A stretch of DNA of 62,872 bases from Streptomyces sp. LHD-70 (lineage in GTDB: Bacteria; Actinomycetota; Actinomycetes; Streptomycetales; Streptomycetaceae). Both the position numbers and the translations under genes were made by a program. Positions 41,390-49,794 of the stretch are shown in pieces; position 1 is the stretch's first letter, and each line of letters starts with the position of its first letter. Below the pieces are notes generated by a model. That model was not told where the DNA came from and searched no databases. It worked only from the letters and a program-made list of their open reading frames with translations. The stretch covers positions 1 through 62,872 of the forward strand of contig NZ_JAVIFW010000034.1 in the NCBI RefSeq assembly GCF_031157275.1. Reading direction: 5' to 3'.

Positions 41390-41896
41390 TCAGCCGCTCG
41401 AGCGCCGCAGCCGGTCCAACTCGTCCCCGATCGCCTCGCGCAGCGGATCGTGCCGCGGACCGAGCGCGAACCGTGCGTCGGACCACCTGGCGCGGGGATA
41501 GAGCCACACCGGCAGGCCCACGAGGTCGGTGGGCTCCCACGAGAAGCGGGGCCACACATGCGCGTGCAGGAACCCGTCGGTATTGCCCAGGATCTCCAGG
41601 TTGACCCGCCGGAAAGCCGGATCCGCACGCCCGCACACCCGCTCGACCGCCTCCCCGAGCCGGTCCATATCGGCCAGGAAGGCCAACCGCTTCGGCCGGG
41701 ACAGGTCCGACAACCGCTCGACCCGCGGATCGTCGGCCAGCAGCACCGAGTACCCCGGCAGGAACTGCACATCCCCGATCACCGCGAACTTGGCGTCCAG
41801 GCGCCGGTACGAGGCGACGGCCAGCTCGCGGCCGTTGAGGGTGGCGTCGCCGATGGAGGCCAGCGGCGACCGCACGCTGTGGCGCACGCTCGCCAC
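41390..41896 (-). CDS. HIT-family nucleotide hydrolase (diadenosine tetraphosphate hydrolase-like)
   Basis: A 168-residue HIT-type protein. The histidine triad region reads NTDGFLHAHVWPRFSWEP (H-x-H with following W-P), preceded by RRLDAKFAVIGDVQFLPGYS and RVNLEILG. HIT hydrolases cleave Ap4A or AMP conjugates. The triad is H-A-H-V-W, so the third histidine of the canonical HxHxH is replaced, as in several HIT-like Ap4A phosphorylase/hydrolase groups. GTG 41896 has GAGGTGG upstream; a GTG three codons on is an alternative. Its 5' end abuts a regulator relic on the other strand. Confidence 0.8.
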   Translation of the reverse strand: MASVRHSVRSPLASIGDATLNGRELAVASYRRLDAKFAVIGDVQFLPGYSVLLADDPRVERLSDLSRPKRLAFLADMDRLGEAVERVCGRADPAFRRVNLEILGNTDGFLHAHVWPRFSWEPTDLVGLPVWLYPRARWSDARFALGPRHDPLREAIGDELDRLRRSSG

Positions 41897-41920
41897 GGCC
41901 AAGGCCACCTCGACCGGACG

Positions 41921-42163
41921 CGGCGGCTGAGCCTGCCGCTGCCGCGCCGCATCGAGACGCTCATCGGTGAGCATGGCTCCGTGGTCGACGCGTTGGAGCG
42001 CCGCGACGTCGACGCCGCGGAACAGGCCCTGCGCGGCCACCTCCAGGGCGTCCTCGCCGACCTCGACACGATCCAGGCCGACCGCCCGGAACTCTTCACC
42101 GGCCCGGACGCCGAGCCGGAGACGCCGATGCGGCGGCAGGAGCATCCCGGGCGGCGAGGCTGA
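41921..42163 (+). pseudogene. C-terminal tail of a GntR/FCD regulator
   Basis: About 80 codons (LPRRIETLIGEHGSVVDALE, RRDVDAAEQALRGHLQGVLA, DLDTIQADRPELFT) match the last two helices of an FCD ligand-binding domain, including the conserved E-H and final H. The DNA-binding half and most of the FCD domain are missing; the HIT gene now occupies that side. It is probably the remains of the regulator of the glucarate genes. Confidence 0.7.
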
Positions 42164-42426
42164 GCCGCAAGTTCACGTAAATCACGCAAGCCATTTGCGT
42201 TCTCTGTGGCGAGGATTGCGGTTCTCCCACGCCGCCGGGCCTGTCGGTTACGTAAGTCTGCGTAAGCCCAGTCATGCGCTCTCGCAGGCTGCGCATGCCT
42301 TCATGTAAGCGTCGTGCAGTTCAGTTTTTGCAATCTTTGCGCGACTTATTGCGTGCTCATGTCGACGGTGGTTGAGTGTGCGCCGCGCCCGGCCTGTCGC
42401 CGGCACGTACCCGGAGGGGGTCCCAG
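42164..42426 (+). promoter_or_regulatory. Upstream regulatory region of the sugar ABC/GH87 locus
   Basis: This 263-base gap is AT-rich for the genome and carries several TTGCG words (about 42196, 42219, 42337 and 42349). A GCAAT/ATTGC inverted pair at 42330-42334 and 42348-42352 brackets CTTTGCGCG, which resembles a LacI-family sugar-operon operator. A GGAGGGGG ribosome site ends it. Which protein binds is unknown; no LacI gene is adjacent. Confidence 0.45.
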
Positions 42427-43839
42427 ATGACATGCACGGACAGCTCGAACGGCACGAACGGCTCGACCAGCTCGACCAGTCGAAGGCTCACGCTCGCCGC
42501 AGCCGCCACCACCACCGCACTCGCCCTGGTCACGCTCTCCGCCTGCGGTACCAGCAGCGACGCGGCGGACCCGGAGTCCGGCGGCACGGTGCGGCTCGAT
42601 GTCAACGGGCAGCCGCCCAAGACCCAGGCCTTTGAACGGAAGCTCTTCGACAAGCACGTCAGGCAGTTCGAGAAGGCCCACCCGGACATCGACATCGTGC
42701 CCCACGAGGGCTTCATGGACCCGAAGACCTTCAACGCGAAACTCGCGGGCGGCAAGCTGGAGGACGTCTTCTACGTCTACTTCACCGACACCCGGTCCCT
42801 CATCGAGAAGAGACAGGCCGCGGACATCACGGACGCCGTCAAGGACATGCCCCGACTCGGGGACATCCAGGACCCGTTGATGAAGATCTTCCAGGACGAG
42901 CAGGGCAGACAGTACGGCCTGCCCACGTCCAACTACTCGATGGGCCTGCTCTACAACCGCGCCCTCTTCAAGAGGGCTGGACTCGACCCCGACCAGCCGC
43001 CGAAGACCTGGGCGGACGTCCGCAAGGCCGCCAAGAAGATCGCCGGGCTCGGCGACAACACCGTGGGCTACGCCGACTTCTCCAAGAACAACCAGGGCGG
43101 CTGGCACTTCACCGCCGAGCTGTACTCCCGCGGCGGCAGGGTCGCAGAGGAACGCGACGGCGAGTGGAGAGCCGCGTTCAACACCCCCGAGGGCAAGGCC
43201 ACCCTCCAGGACCTCTACGACATGCGCTGGAAGGACAACTCGATGGGCAGCAAGCAACTGCTCCAGGTCGAGGACGTCCAGCGCATGATGGGCTCCGGCA
43301 AACTCGGCATGTACGTCGCCGCCGCCGACAACATCACCGTCGTCGCCAAGCAGTTCGGCGGCACGTACGCCGACTACGCCCTCGCCCCCGTACCCGACGC
43401 GAAGGCCACCCTGCTCGGCGGCGAGGGCTACATGCTCAACCCCAAGGCCTCCCCGGAGAAGATCAAGGCCGGCGTCGAGTGGATCGGGTGGCGCTACCAG
43501 AACCCCGACCTCATCGAGAAGAACGTCGCCGACTACGCGGAGGCAGAGCTCCCCGTCGGCATCCCGATGCCCACCGTCCCCGACATCTTCAAGGGCGAGG
43601 TCCGCGACCGCATCGAGAAGGTCAAGAAGGACAACGCCAACATGCCCGTCGCCAACTACCAGGCCTTCATGGACTCCGCGCCGAACATCCCCGGCGTCAT
43701 CGAACCGCCCAAGGCCCAACAGGTCTACGCCGTCCTCGACTCCGTGATGCAGGCCGTGCTCACCAAGAAGAACGCCGACATCGACGCCCTTCTGGCCGAC
43801 GCGGAGAAGAAGGTCGACGCGATCTATGACGCCGCCTGA
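42427..43839 (+). CDS. Sugar ABC transporter substrate-binding lipoprotein (CUT1)
   Basis: A 470-residue binding protein. A Ser/Thr/Asn-rich start is followed by a hydrophobic leader and lipobox TLSAC near residue 40, so it is lipid-anchored outside. The mature domain is SBP1 type (KHVRQFEKAHPDIDIVPHEG; GLPTSNYSMGLLYNRALFKR; PPKTWADVRKAAKKIAGLG; LGGEGYMLNPKASPEKI). It is the first gene of an importer operon whose permease start overlaps its stop (TGATG). The linked GH13 and GH87 enzymes point to alpha-glucan oligosaccharides as ligand. No ATPase gene is present; streptomycetes commonly use the shared MsiK ATPase. Confidence 0.92.
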   Translation: MTCTDSSNGTNGSTSSTSRRLTLAAAATTTALALVTLSACGTSSDAADPESGGTVRLDVNGQPPKTQAFERKLFDKHVRQFEKAHPDIDIVPHEGFMDPKTFNAKLAGGKLEDVFYVYFTDTRSLIEKRQAADITDAVKDMPRLGDIQDPLMKIFQDEQGRQYGLPTSNYSMGLLYNRALFKRAGLDPDQPPKTWADVRKAAKKIAGLGDNTVGYADFSKNNQGGWHFTAELYSRGGRVAEERDGEWRAAFNTPEGKATLQDLYDMRWKDNSMGSKQLLQVEDVQRMMGSGKLGMYVAAADNITVVAKQFGGTYADYALAPVPDAKATLLGGEGYMLNPKASPEKIKAGVEWIGWRYQNPDLIEKNVADYAEAELPVGIPMPTVPDIFKGEVRDRIEKVKKDNANMPVANYQAFMDSAPNIPGVIEPPKAQQVYAVLDSVMQAVLTKKNADIDALLADAEKKVDAIYDAA

Positions 43840-44795
43840 TGGCCGCGACCGGTATCAAGACCCCGCCCCGGCACGCGGGTTCACCCCCCGAGGCCCGCAC
43901 CCCACGCCCGCGGACCACGACCCGTCGCCGCCGCAACCTCCGCGAGCACCTCACCGCGTACGGATTCCTCTGCGCCGCACTCGTCGTCTTCGCCCTGTTC
44001 TCCTGGTGGCCGATCGTCCGCAACACCCTCCTCGGCTTCCAGCAGGTCAACTTCGCCACCGGCAACACCTGGGTCGGACTCGCCAACTTCCAGAGACTCC
44101 TCGACGACCCGCTCTTCCTCACCGCCTGGAGGAACACCGGTCTGTTCACCCTGTACGCCCTGGTCCTCGGCTTCGCCGTGCCGTTCCTGACCGCCGTGCT
44201 CCTCAACGAGTTCCGGTACGCACGCGCCTACTTCCGCGTCCTCGTCTACCTGCCCGTGATGCTTCCCCCGGTCGTCGTCGCCCTGATGTGGAAGTGGTTC
44301 TACGACCCGGGCCCCGGCCTCTTCAACGAGATCCTCCGCAGCCTCGGCCTGCCCACCTCCAACTGGCTGGACTCCTCGGCCACCTCCCTCATCTCCCTTG
44401 TCATCGTGTCCACTTGGGCCAACATGGGCACCACCACCCTGATCTACCTGGCCGCCCTCCAGACCATCCCCGGCGAGCTCTACGAAGCCGCCGAACTGGA
44501 CGGCGCGGGCCTCTGGCAGCGGCTCCGCCACGTCACCGTCCCGCAGACCCGCTTCGTCCTCCTCGTCCTGCTGCTCCTGCAGATCGTCGCGACGATGCAG
44601 GTCTTCACCGAGCCGTACGTGATGACCGGCGGCGGCCCCGAGGACTCCACGGTGACCGTGATGTTCCTCGTCTACCGGTACGCCTTCGTCTACAACGACT
44701 TCGGCACCGCCAGTGCCCTGAGCCTGCTGCTCCTGCTCGTCCTCGGCGTGTTCTCCGCGCTCTATCTGCGGGTCACCCGCGCCGGAAAGGAGTGA
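43839..44795 (+). CDS. Sugar ABC transporter permease (MalF type)
   Basis: A 318-residue membrane protein with six main helices after a 40-residue basic, proline-rich cytoplasmic start. The permease EAA loop reads YEAAELDGAGLWQRLRHVTV near residue 215. PFLTAVLLNEFRYARAYFRV and DPGPGLFNEILRSLGLP are typical of MalF/LacF-type subunits. The ATG overlaps the stop of the binding protein (TGATG), so translation is coupled. It pairs with the next gene to form the membrane channel. Confidence 0.92.
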   Translation: MAATGIKTPPRHAGSPPEARTPRPRTTTRRRRNLREHLTAYGFLCAALVVFALFSWWPIVRNTLLGFQQVNFATGNTWVGLANFQRLLDDPLFLTAWRNTGLFTLYALVLGFAVPFLTAVLLNEFRYARAYFRVLVYLPVMLPPVVVALMWKWFYDPGPGLFNEILRSLGLPTSNWLDSSATSLISLVIVSTWANMGTTTLIYLAALQTIPGELYEAAELDGAGLWQRLRHVTVPQTRFVLLVLLLLQIVATMQVFTEPYVMTGGGPEDSTVTVMFLVYRYAFVYNDFGTASALSLLLLLVLGVFSALYLRVTRAGKE

Positions 44796-44799
44796 GCCG

Positions 44800-45681
44800 G
44801 TGTCCGCCTCGACGCGCACCCTCGTACGCCCCGCCGTCCTGAAGACCCGCAAAGGCCGGCTGATCTACTGGTCGACGCTCACCGCCGCCCTGCTCCTCTT
44901 CACCCTCGCCTTCATCGTGCCGCTCTACTGGGCCGCGACCGGCGCCATGAAGTCGCCGACCGAACTGGCGCAGAACCCGCCCACGTACATCCCTCAGACC
45001 TGGCACCCCGAGAACTACGCCAAGGCGTGGCAGGAGATGGACCTGGCCCGCTACTTCCTCAACACCGTCGTCCTCGCCGGTGGCGCCTGGCTGGTGCAAC
45101 TCGCCGTACAAGTACCGGCCGCTTACGCCCTGTCCAAACTCCGGCCACGGTTCGGGAACCTGGTGCTCGGCCTGATGCTCGTCACCCTGATGATGCCCGC
45201 CACCGCACTGCTGGTGCCCGTCTACCTCACCGTCGTCGACGTGCCGGTCTTCAACCGCAACCTCATCAACAGCCCCAGTGCGGTCTGGCTGCCCGCCGCC
45301 GCCAACGCCTTCAACATCTACATCCTGAAGAACTTCTTCGACCGGATCCCCGACGAACTCCTCGACGCCGCCAAGATGGACGGCGCAGGCCCGCTCACCA
45401 CGATGTGGCGCGTGGTGCTCCCGCTGGCCCGGCCGATCCTCGCCGTGGTCTCCATCCTCTCCGTCGTCACGGCCTGGAAGGACTTCCTCTGGCCGCTGCT
45501 CGTCCTGCCCGACCCGGCGGCGCAACCCCTGAGCGTGTTCCTCCAACGCGTCGCCCAGGACACCCCGCTGAACAGCCTCGTCGCCGGACTCGTCATGGCC
45601 TCGCTGCCCCTGATCGCGCTCTTCCTGGTCTTCCAGCGCCAGATCATCTCGGGCCTCGCCGCGGGCAGCCTCAAGGGCTGA
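44800..45681 (+). CDS. Sugar ABC transporter permease (MalG type)
   Basis: A 293-residue membrane protein with six helices. The EAA loop is LLDAAKMDGAGPLTTMWRVV near residue 190, and TYIPQTWHPENYAKAW between helices 1 and 2 is typical of MalG-type subunits. GTG 44800 follows AAAGGAG, just four bases after the MalF-type stop, so the two are co-translated. The partner ATPase is not encoded nearby. Confidence 0.92.
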   Translation: MSASTRTLVRPAVLKTRKGRLIYWSTLTAALLLFTLAFIVPLYWAATGAMKSPTELAQNPPTYIPQTWHPENYAKAWQEMDLARYFLNTVVLAGGAWLVQLAVQVPAAYALSKLRPRFGNLVLGLMLVTLMMPATALLVPVYLTVVDVPVFNRNLINSPSAVWLPAAANAFNIYILKNFFDRIPDELLDAAKMDGAGPLTTMWRVVLPLARPILAVVSILSVVTAWKDFLWPLLVLPDPAAQPLSVFLQRVAQDTPLNSLVAGLVMASLPLIALFLVFQRQIISGLAAGSLKG

Positions 45682-45730
45682 CACGCCTTCAACTCCCTTT
45701 CTCCCGCAGCCAGTTCTGAAAGGAACTCCC

Positions 45731-47293
45731 TTGACCAGCACGGAGTGGTGGCGCAGTGCTGCCATCTACCAGGTGTACGTACGCTCCTTCGCGGACGGCA
45801 ACGGCGACGGCACCGGCGATCTGGCCGGAGTCCGTGCCCGGCTGCCCTACCTCGCGGAGCTGGGCGTGGACGCCCTGTGGTTCACGCCCTGGTATCTCTC
45901 GCCCCTCGCGGACGGCGGCTACGACGTCGCCGACTACCGCACCATCGACCCGGCGTTCGGCACCCTCGCCGAGGCCGAACAGCTCATCGCCGAGGCCCGC
46001 GCACTCGGCCTGCGCTGCATCGTCGACATCGTCCCCAACCACGTATCGGACCAGCATCCCTGGTTCAAGGCGGCCCTCGCGGCCGGACCCGGCGCACCCG
46101 AGCGGGAACTGTTCCACTTCCGCCCGCACTCCCCTCAGCCCCCCAACGACTGGGTGGGCGAGTTCGGCGGAGTGCCCTGGTCCCGTACCGACGACGGCGA
46201 GTGGTACCTCCACCTCTTCGCGCCCGAACAGCCCGACCTCAACTGGGCCCACCCGACGGTCCGTCAGGAGCACGAGGACGTCCTGTGGTTCTGGTTCGAG
46301 CGCGGCGCGGCCGGAGTGCGCATCGACTCCGCCGCCCTGCTCGCCAAGGCCGACGGCCTGCCCGCCATGGACCCGGCCCGCCCGCACCCCTTCCACGACC
46401 AGCCGGAAGTGCACGACATCTACCGCTCCTGGCGCAAGACGGCCGAGGAGTACGACGCGATCCTCATCGGCGAGGTGTGGCTGCCGGACGAGGAACGCTT
46501 CACCCGCTACCTGCGCCCGGACGAGCTGCACACCGCCTTCAACTTCGACTTCCTGACCCGCCCCTGGGACCCTGCGGAGCTGTGGGAGTCCATCGAGCTG
46601 ACCCTGTCCGGTCACGCCCCGGTCGGCGCGCCCGCCACCTGGGTCCTCGCCAACCACGACGTGACCCGCACCGTCACCCGCTACGGACGGGCCGACGACA
46701 CCGGCTTCGCCTTCGACCGCAAGCGCTTCGGCGTCCCCACCGACCTGGACCTCGGCACCCGCCGCGCCCGCGCCGCCGCCCTCCTCACCCTGGCCCTGCC
46801 CGGCTCCGTATACCTGTACCAGGGCGAGGAGTTGGGCCTGCCCGAGGTGGAGATACCCCGGCACCTGATCCAGGACCCGATGCACGCGCGCTCCGGGGGA
46901 GCGGACCCGGGCCGGGACGGCTGCCGGGTGCCGCTCCCCTGGGACGACACCCCACGGGACGGCTGGCTCCCGGCACCCCCGGACTGGGTCGCGTACGCCG
47001 CCGAGCGCCAGGCCGACGACCCGGACTCGATGCTCTCCCTCTACCGCACGGCACTGCACCTGCGGCGCACCCTCGGTGACGCCGGCCCGCTGCGACGCCT
47101 GCGTCCCGAGGAACCGCGGGTGCTCTCGTTCGCCCGCACTTCCGCGCGGGACGGCGCCACCTGGATCTGTCTGGTCAACTTCGGCCCGGACGACGTGGTG
47201 CTGCCCGCCGACACCGAACTCCTGCTGGCCAGCGGCCCCTTGTCCCCGCGGGGGCGGCTGCCGCAGGACACCGCGGTCTGGCTGCGGGCCTGA
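45731..47293 (+). CDS. GH13 alpha-glucosidase (oligo-glucosidase type)
   Basis: A 520-residue cytoplasmic (no leader) glycoside hydrolase family 13 enzyme. The conserved regions are complete: DIVPNHVSDQH (region I), GVRIDSAALLAK with nucleophile Asp (region II), IGEVWLPDEER with the acid/base Glu (region III) and LANHDVTRTV with the stabilising Asp (region IV). Subfamily style is that of alpha-glucosidases acting on short oligosaccharides. It follows the importer and precedes two secreted GH87-type enzymes, so it probably finishes imported alpha-linked glucose oligomers to glucose. TTG 45731 has GAAAGGAA upstream. Confidence 0.92.
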   Translation: MTSTEWWRSAAIYQVYVRSFADGNGDGTGDLAGVRARLPYLAELGVDALWFTPWYLSPLADGGYDVADYRTIDPAFGTLAEAEQLIAEARALGLRCIVDIVPNHVSDQHPWFKAALAAGPGAPERELFHFRPHSPQPPNDWVGEFGGVPWSRTDDGEWYLHLFAPEQPDLNWAHPTVRQEHEDVLWFWFERGAAGVRIDSAALLAKADGLPAMDPARPHPFHDQPEVHDIYRSWRKTAEEYDAILIGEVWLPDEERFTRYLRPDELHTAFNFDFLTRPWDPAELWESIELTLSGHAPVGAPATWVLANHDVTRTVTRYGRADDTGFAFDRKRFGVPTDLDLGTRRARAAALLTLALPGSVYLYQGEELGLPEVEIPRHLIQDPMHARSGGADPGRDGCRVPLPWDDTPRDGWLPAPPDWVAYAAERQADDPDSMLSLYRTALHLRRTLGDAGPLRRLRPEEPRVLSFARTSARDGATWICLVNFGPDDVVLPADTELLLASGPLSPRGRLPQDTAVWLRA

Positions 47294-47357
47294 ACGCCCG
47301 CGGCCGGACCGCACCCGCTCCACATCCCCGTACGTCCCCCACACCGAAGGGAATGTC

Positions 47358-49778
47358 ATGGGCACCACCGAACGGCACCGCGGTCGAGGCCGGGCTGTGC
47401 GCCCGGCCCTGGCCGCCACCCTCGCCACCGGCCTGCTGCTGGCCGGATGGCAGGCGAGCGCGGCACCCCCCGCACCACAGGCCCCGGACGAAGGCCCGCT
47501 CGCGATGCAGCAGGGCAAGAGCAACGGCTGGACCACCGCCGACCTGGGTGCGACCCGCCGCCTGGACCGGGTCGAGGTGCACGTGCCCGACACGGCACGG
47601 AACGTCCGCCTCGAAGGTTCCGCCAACGGCCGGGACTTCAGCGAACTGTCCGACCTCAAGGCCCGCAAGGGCAAGGTCACCTTCGACCTGAACGGCGCCG
47701 CCGTCCGGCACTTGCGCGTCACCGGCGCCAAGAAGGTCGGCGAGATCGCGGCGTACGCGGCACGCTCCGGCGACACCGCACCCCCGAAGGCACCGACCGG
47801 CGCATCCCTCGACGGCGACAGGCTCAGCTGGGACCGGGCCGAGGGCGCCACCGCGTACGACGTGTACGCCGACGGCGAGTTGCGCGCCAGCCTCCCCGCG
47901 AAGACCCGGCACTGGCGGGACACGACCGCACCGGCGGCCGACGCGCGGAAGGTCACCTATGCGGTACGGGCCCGGGACGCCGCCGGCAACCAGTCCCCGG
48001 ACAGCGACACCGCCACCCGTACCGTCCGTGCGGGCCAACCGGCCCGTGGGGAGGCCGCGTTCACCCCGCCCCGCAGCGGCGCGTCCCTCGCGAAGCGGAA
48101 CCCCGCCAAGGCCGCGGGTGGTGCCAACCTGCCGTACGCCACCGTCGAGGCCGAGGCCGCAGAACCGGGCGGCGGGGCGCAGGTCGTCGGACCCAACCGG
48201 AAGATCGGCGACCTGGCCGGAGAGGCGTCCGGACGCAAGGCGGTGACCCTCGAAGACACTGGCCAGTACGTGGAGTTCACCACCCCGGTCGCGACCAACA
48301 CCCTCGTCACCCGGTTCTCCGTCCCCGACGGCACGAACACCACCCTCAACGTCTACGTGGACGGCGAGAAAACCAAGCCGCTCGACCTGACCTCCAAGTA
48401 CGCCTGGCTGTACGGCCCCGAGGCCTCACCCGGCAACGACCCCGGCGCGGGCCCGCCCCGGCACATCTACGACGAGGCGCAGGTGAACCTGGGCCGCACC
48501 GTTCCGGCGGGCGCAAAGATCAGGCTGCAGAAGGACGCCGACAACTCCTCCACGTACGAGATCGACTTCGCCGACTTCGAGCAGGTCGAGGCCGCCCCCA
48601 ACCCGGACCCGGCCGCGTACGTGGAGCCGTCCGGCACCGGGCACCAGGCCGTGCAGGACGCCCTCGACAAGGCGCGCATGGACACCACCGGCACGATCAA
48701 GGGCGTCTACCTGCCGGCCGGTGACTACGAGACGTCGAGCAAGTTCCAGGTCTACGGCAAGCCGGTCAAGGTGATCGGCGCGGGCCCCTGGTTCACGCGC
48801 TTCCACGCGCCACGGGGCCAGGAGAACACCGACATCGGCTTCCGCGCCGACCAGGGCGCCAACGGCTCGGTCTTCTCCGGCTTCGCGTACTTCGGCAACT
48901 ACACGTCCCGTATCGACGGTCCCGGCAAGGTCTTCGACTTCCGACACGTCTCCGGCATGACCATCGAGAACATCTGGGCCGAGCACATGGTGTGCCTCTA
49001 CTGGGGCGCCAACACCGACAAGATGACCCTGCGGGACAACCGCATCCGCAACACCTTCGCCGACGGCCTCAACATGACCAACGGCTCCAGCGACAACCTG
49101 GTGACCAACACCGAGACCCGCGCGACCGGCGACGACTCGTTCGCGCTGTTCTCCGCGACCGACGGGGGCGGCGGCGACCAGACGGGCAACGTCTACGAGA
49201 AGCTCACCAGCAGGCTGACCTGGCGTGCGGCGGGCCTGGCGGTCTACGGCGGCCAGCGCAACACGTTCCGCGACATCCACATCGCCGACACCCTGGTCTA
49301 CTCCGGCGTCACCGTCTCGTCCCTCGACTTCGGCTACCCGATGAACGGCTTCGGCCCCGACCCGACGCAGTTCTCCGGCCTCACCATCGAGCGCGCCGGC
49401 GGCCACTTCTGGAACGGGCAGACCTTCCCCGGCATCTGGATGTTCTCCGCCTCGAAGCCGTTCCGCGCGATCCGCGTCGACGACGTGACCATCACCGACC
49501 CGACGTACCACGGCGTGATGTTCCAGACCAACTACGTGGGCGGACAGCCCCAGAACCCGGTCCAGGACACGGTGTTGTCGAACGTCACGATCTCCGGCGC
49601 GCAGAAATCCGGCGACGAGTACGACCACAAGTCCGGATTCGGCATCTGGGCCAACGAGCTGCCCGAAGCGGGCCAGGGCCCGGCCGTCGGCGAGGCCACG
49701 TTCAAGGGGCTCACGCTGCAGGACAACGCCGAGGACATCCACAACACCACGTCCACCTTCAAGATCAACGTCGAGTGA
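47358..49778 (+). CDS. Secreted multidomain beta-helix glycoside hydrolase (GH87 alpha-1,3-glucanase/mycodextranase type)
   Basis: An 806-residue exported enzyme. Signal peptide 1-35; a discoidin/CBM32-like domain about 45-135; a fibronectin type III domain about 145-225; a CBM35/CBM6-like domain about 255-410 (YATVEAEAAEPGGG and EDTGQYVEFTTPV); and a right-handed beta-helix about 420-806. The helix has the aspartate cluster expected for GH87: NTFADGLNMTNGSSDN and RATGDDSFALFS (one Asp, then an Asp pair). GH87 enzymes cut alpha-1,3-glucan (mutan, fungal wall) inside the chain. The family call rests on this Asp pattern, domain order and neighbours. A paralogue follows 16 bases later. Confidence 0.75.
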   Translation: MGTTERHRGRGRAVRPALAATLATGLLLAGWQASAAPPAPQAPDEGPLAMQQGKSNGWTTADLGATRRLDRVEVHVPDTARNVRLEGSANGRDFSELSDLKARKGKVTFDLNGAAVRHLRVTGAKKVGEIAAYAARSGDTAPPKAPTGASLDGDRLSWDRAEGATAYDVYADGELRASLPAKTRHWRDTTAPAADARKVTYAVRARDAAGNQSPDSDTATRTVRAGQPARGEAAFTPPRSGASLAKRNPAKAAGGANLPYATVEAEAAEPGGGAQVVGPNRKIGDLAGEASGRKAVTLEDTGQYVEFTTPVATNTLVTRFSVPDGTNTTLNVYVDGEKTKPLDLTSKYAWLYGPEASPGNDPGAGPPRHIYDEAQVNLGRTVPAGAKIRLQKDADNSSTYEIDFADFEQVEAAPNPDPAAYVEPSGTGHQAVQDALDKARMDTTGTIKGVYLPAGDYETSSKFQVYGKPVKVIGAGPWFTRFHAPRGQENTDIGFRADQGANGSVFSGFAYFGNYTSRIDGPGKVFDFRHVSGMTIENIWAEHMVCLYWGANTDKMTLRDNRIRNTFADGLNMTNGSSDNLVTNTETRATGDDSFALFSATDGGGGDQTGNVYEKLTSRLTWRAAGLAVYGGQRNTFRDIHIADTLVYSGVTVSSLDFGYPMNGFGPDPTQFSGLTIERAGGHFWNGQTFPGIWMFSASKPFRAIRVDDVTITDPTYHGVMFQTNYVGGQPQNPVQDTVLSNVTISGAQKSGDEYDHKSGFGIWANELPEAGQGPAVGEATFKGLTLQDNAEDIHNTTSTFKINVE

Positions 49779-49794
49779 GGCGGAGGACCCCACG

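Noticed and set aside
45689..47956. 755-residue minus-strand frame opposite the GH13 gene
   Set aside because: Shadow frame; all four GH13 regions are on the plus strand.
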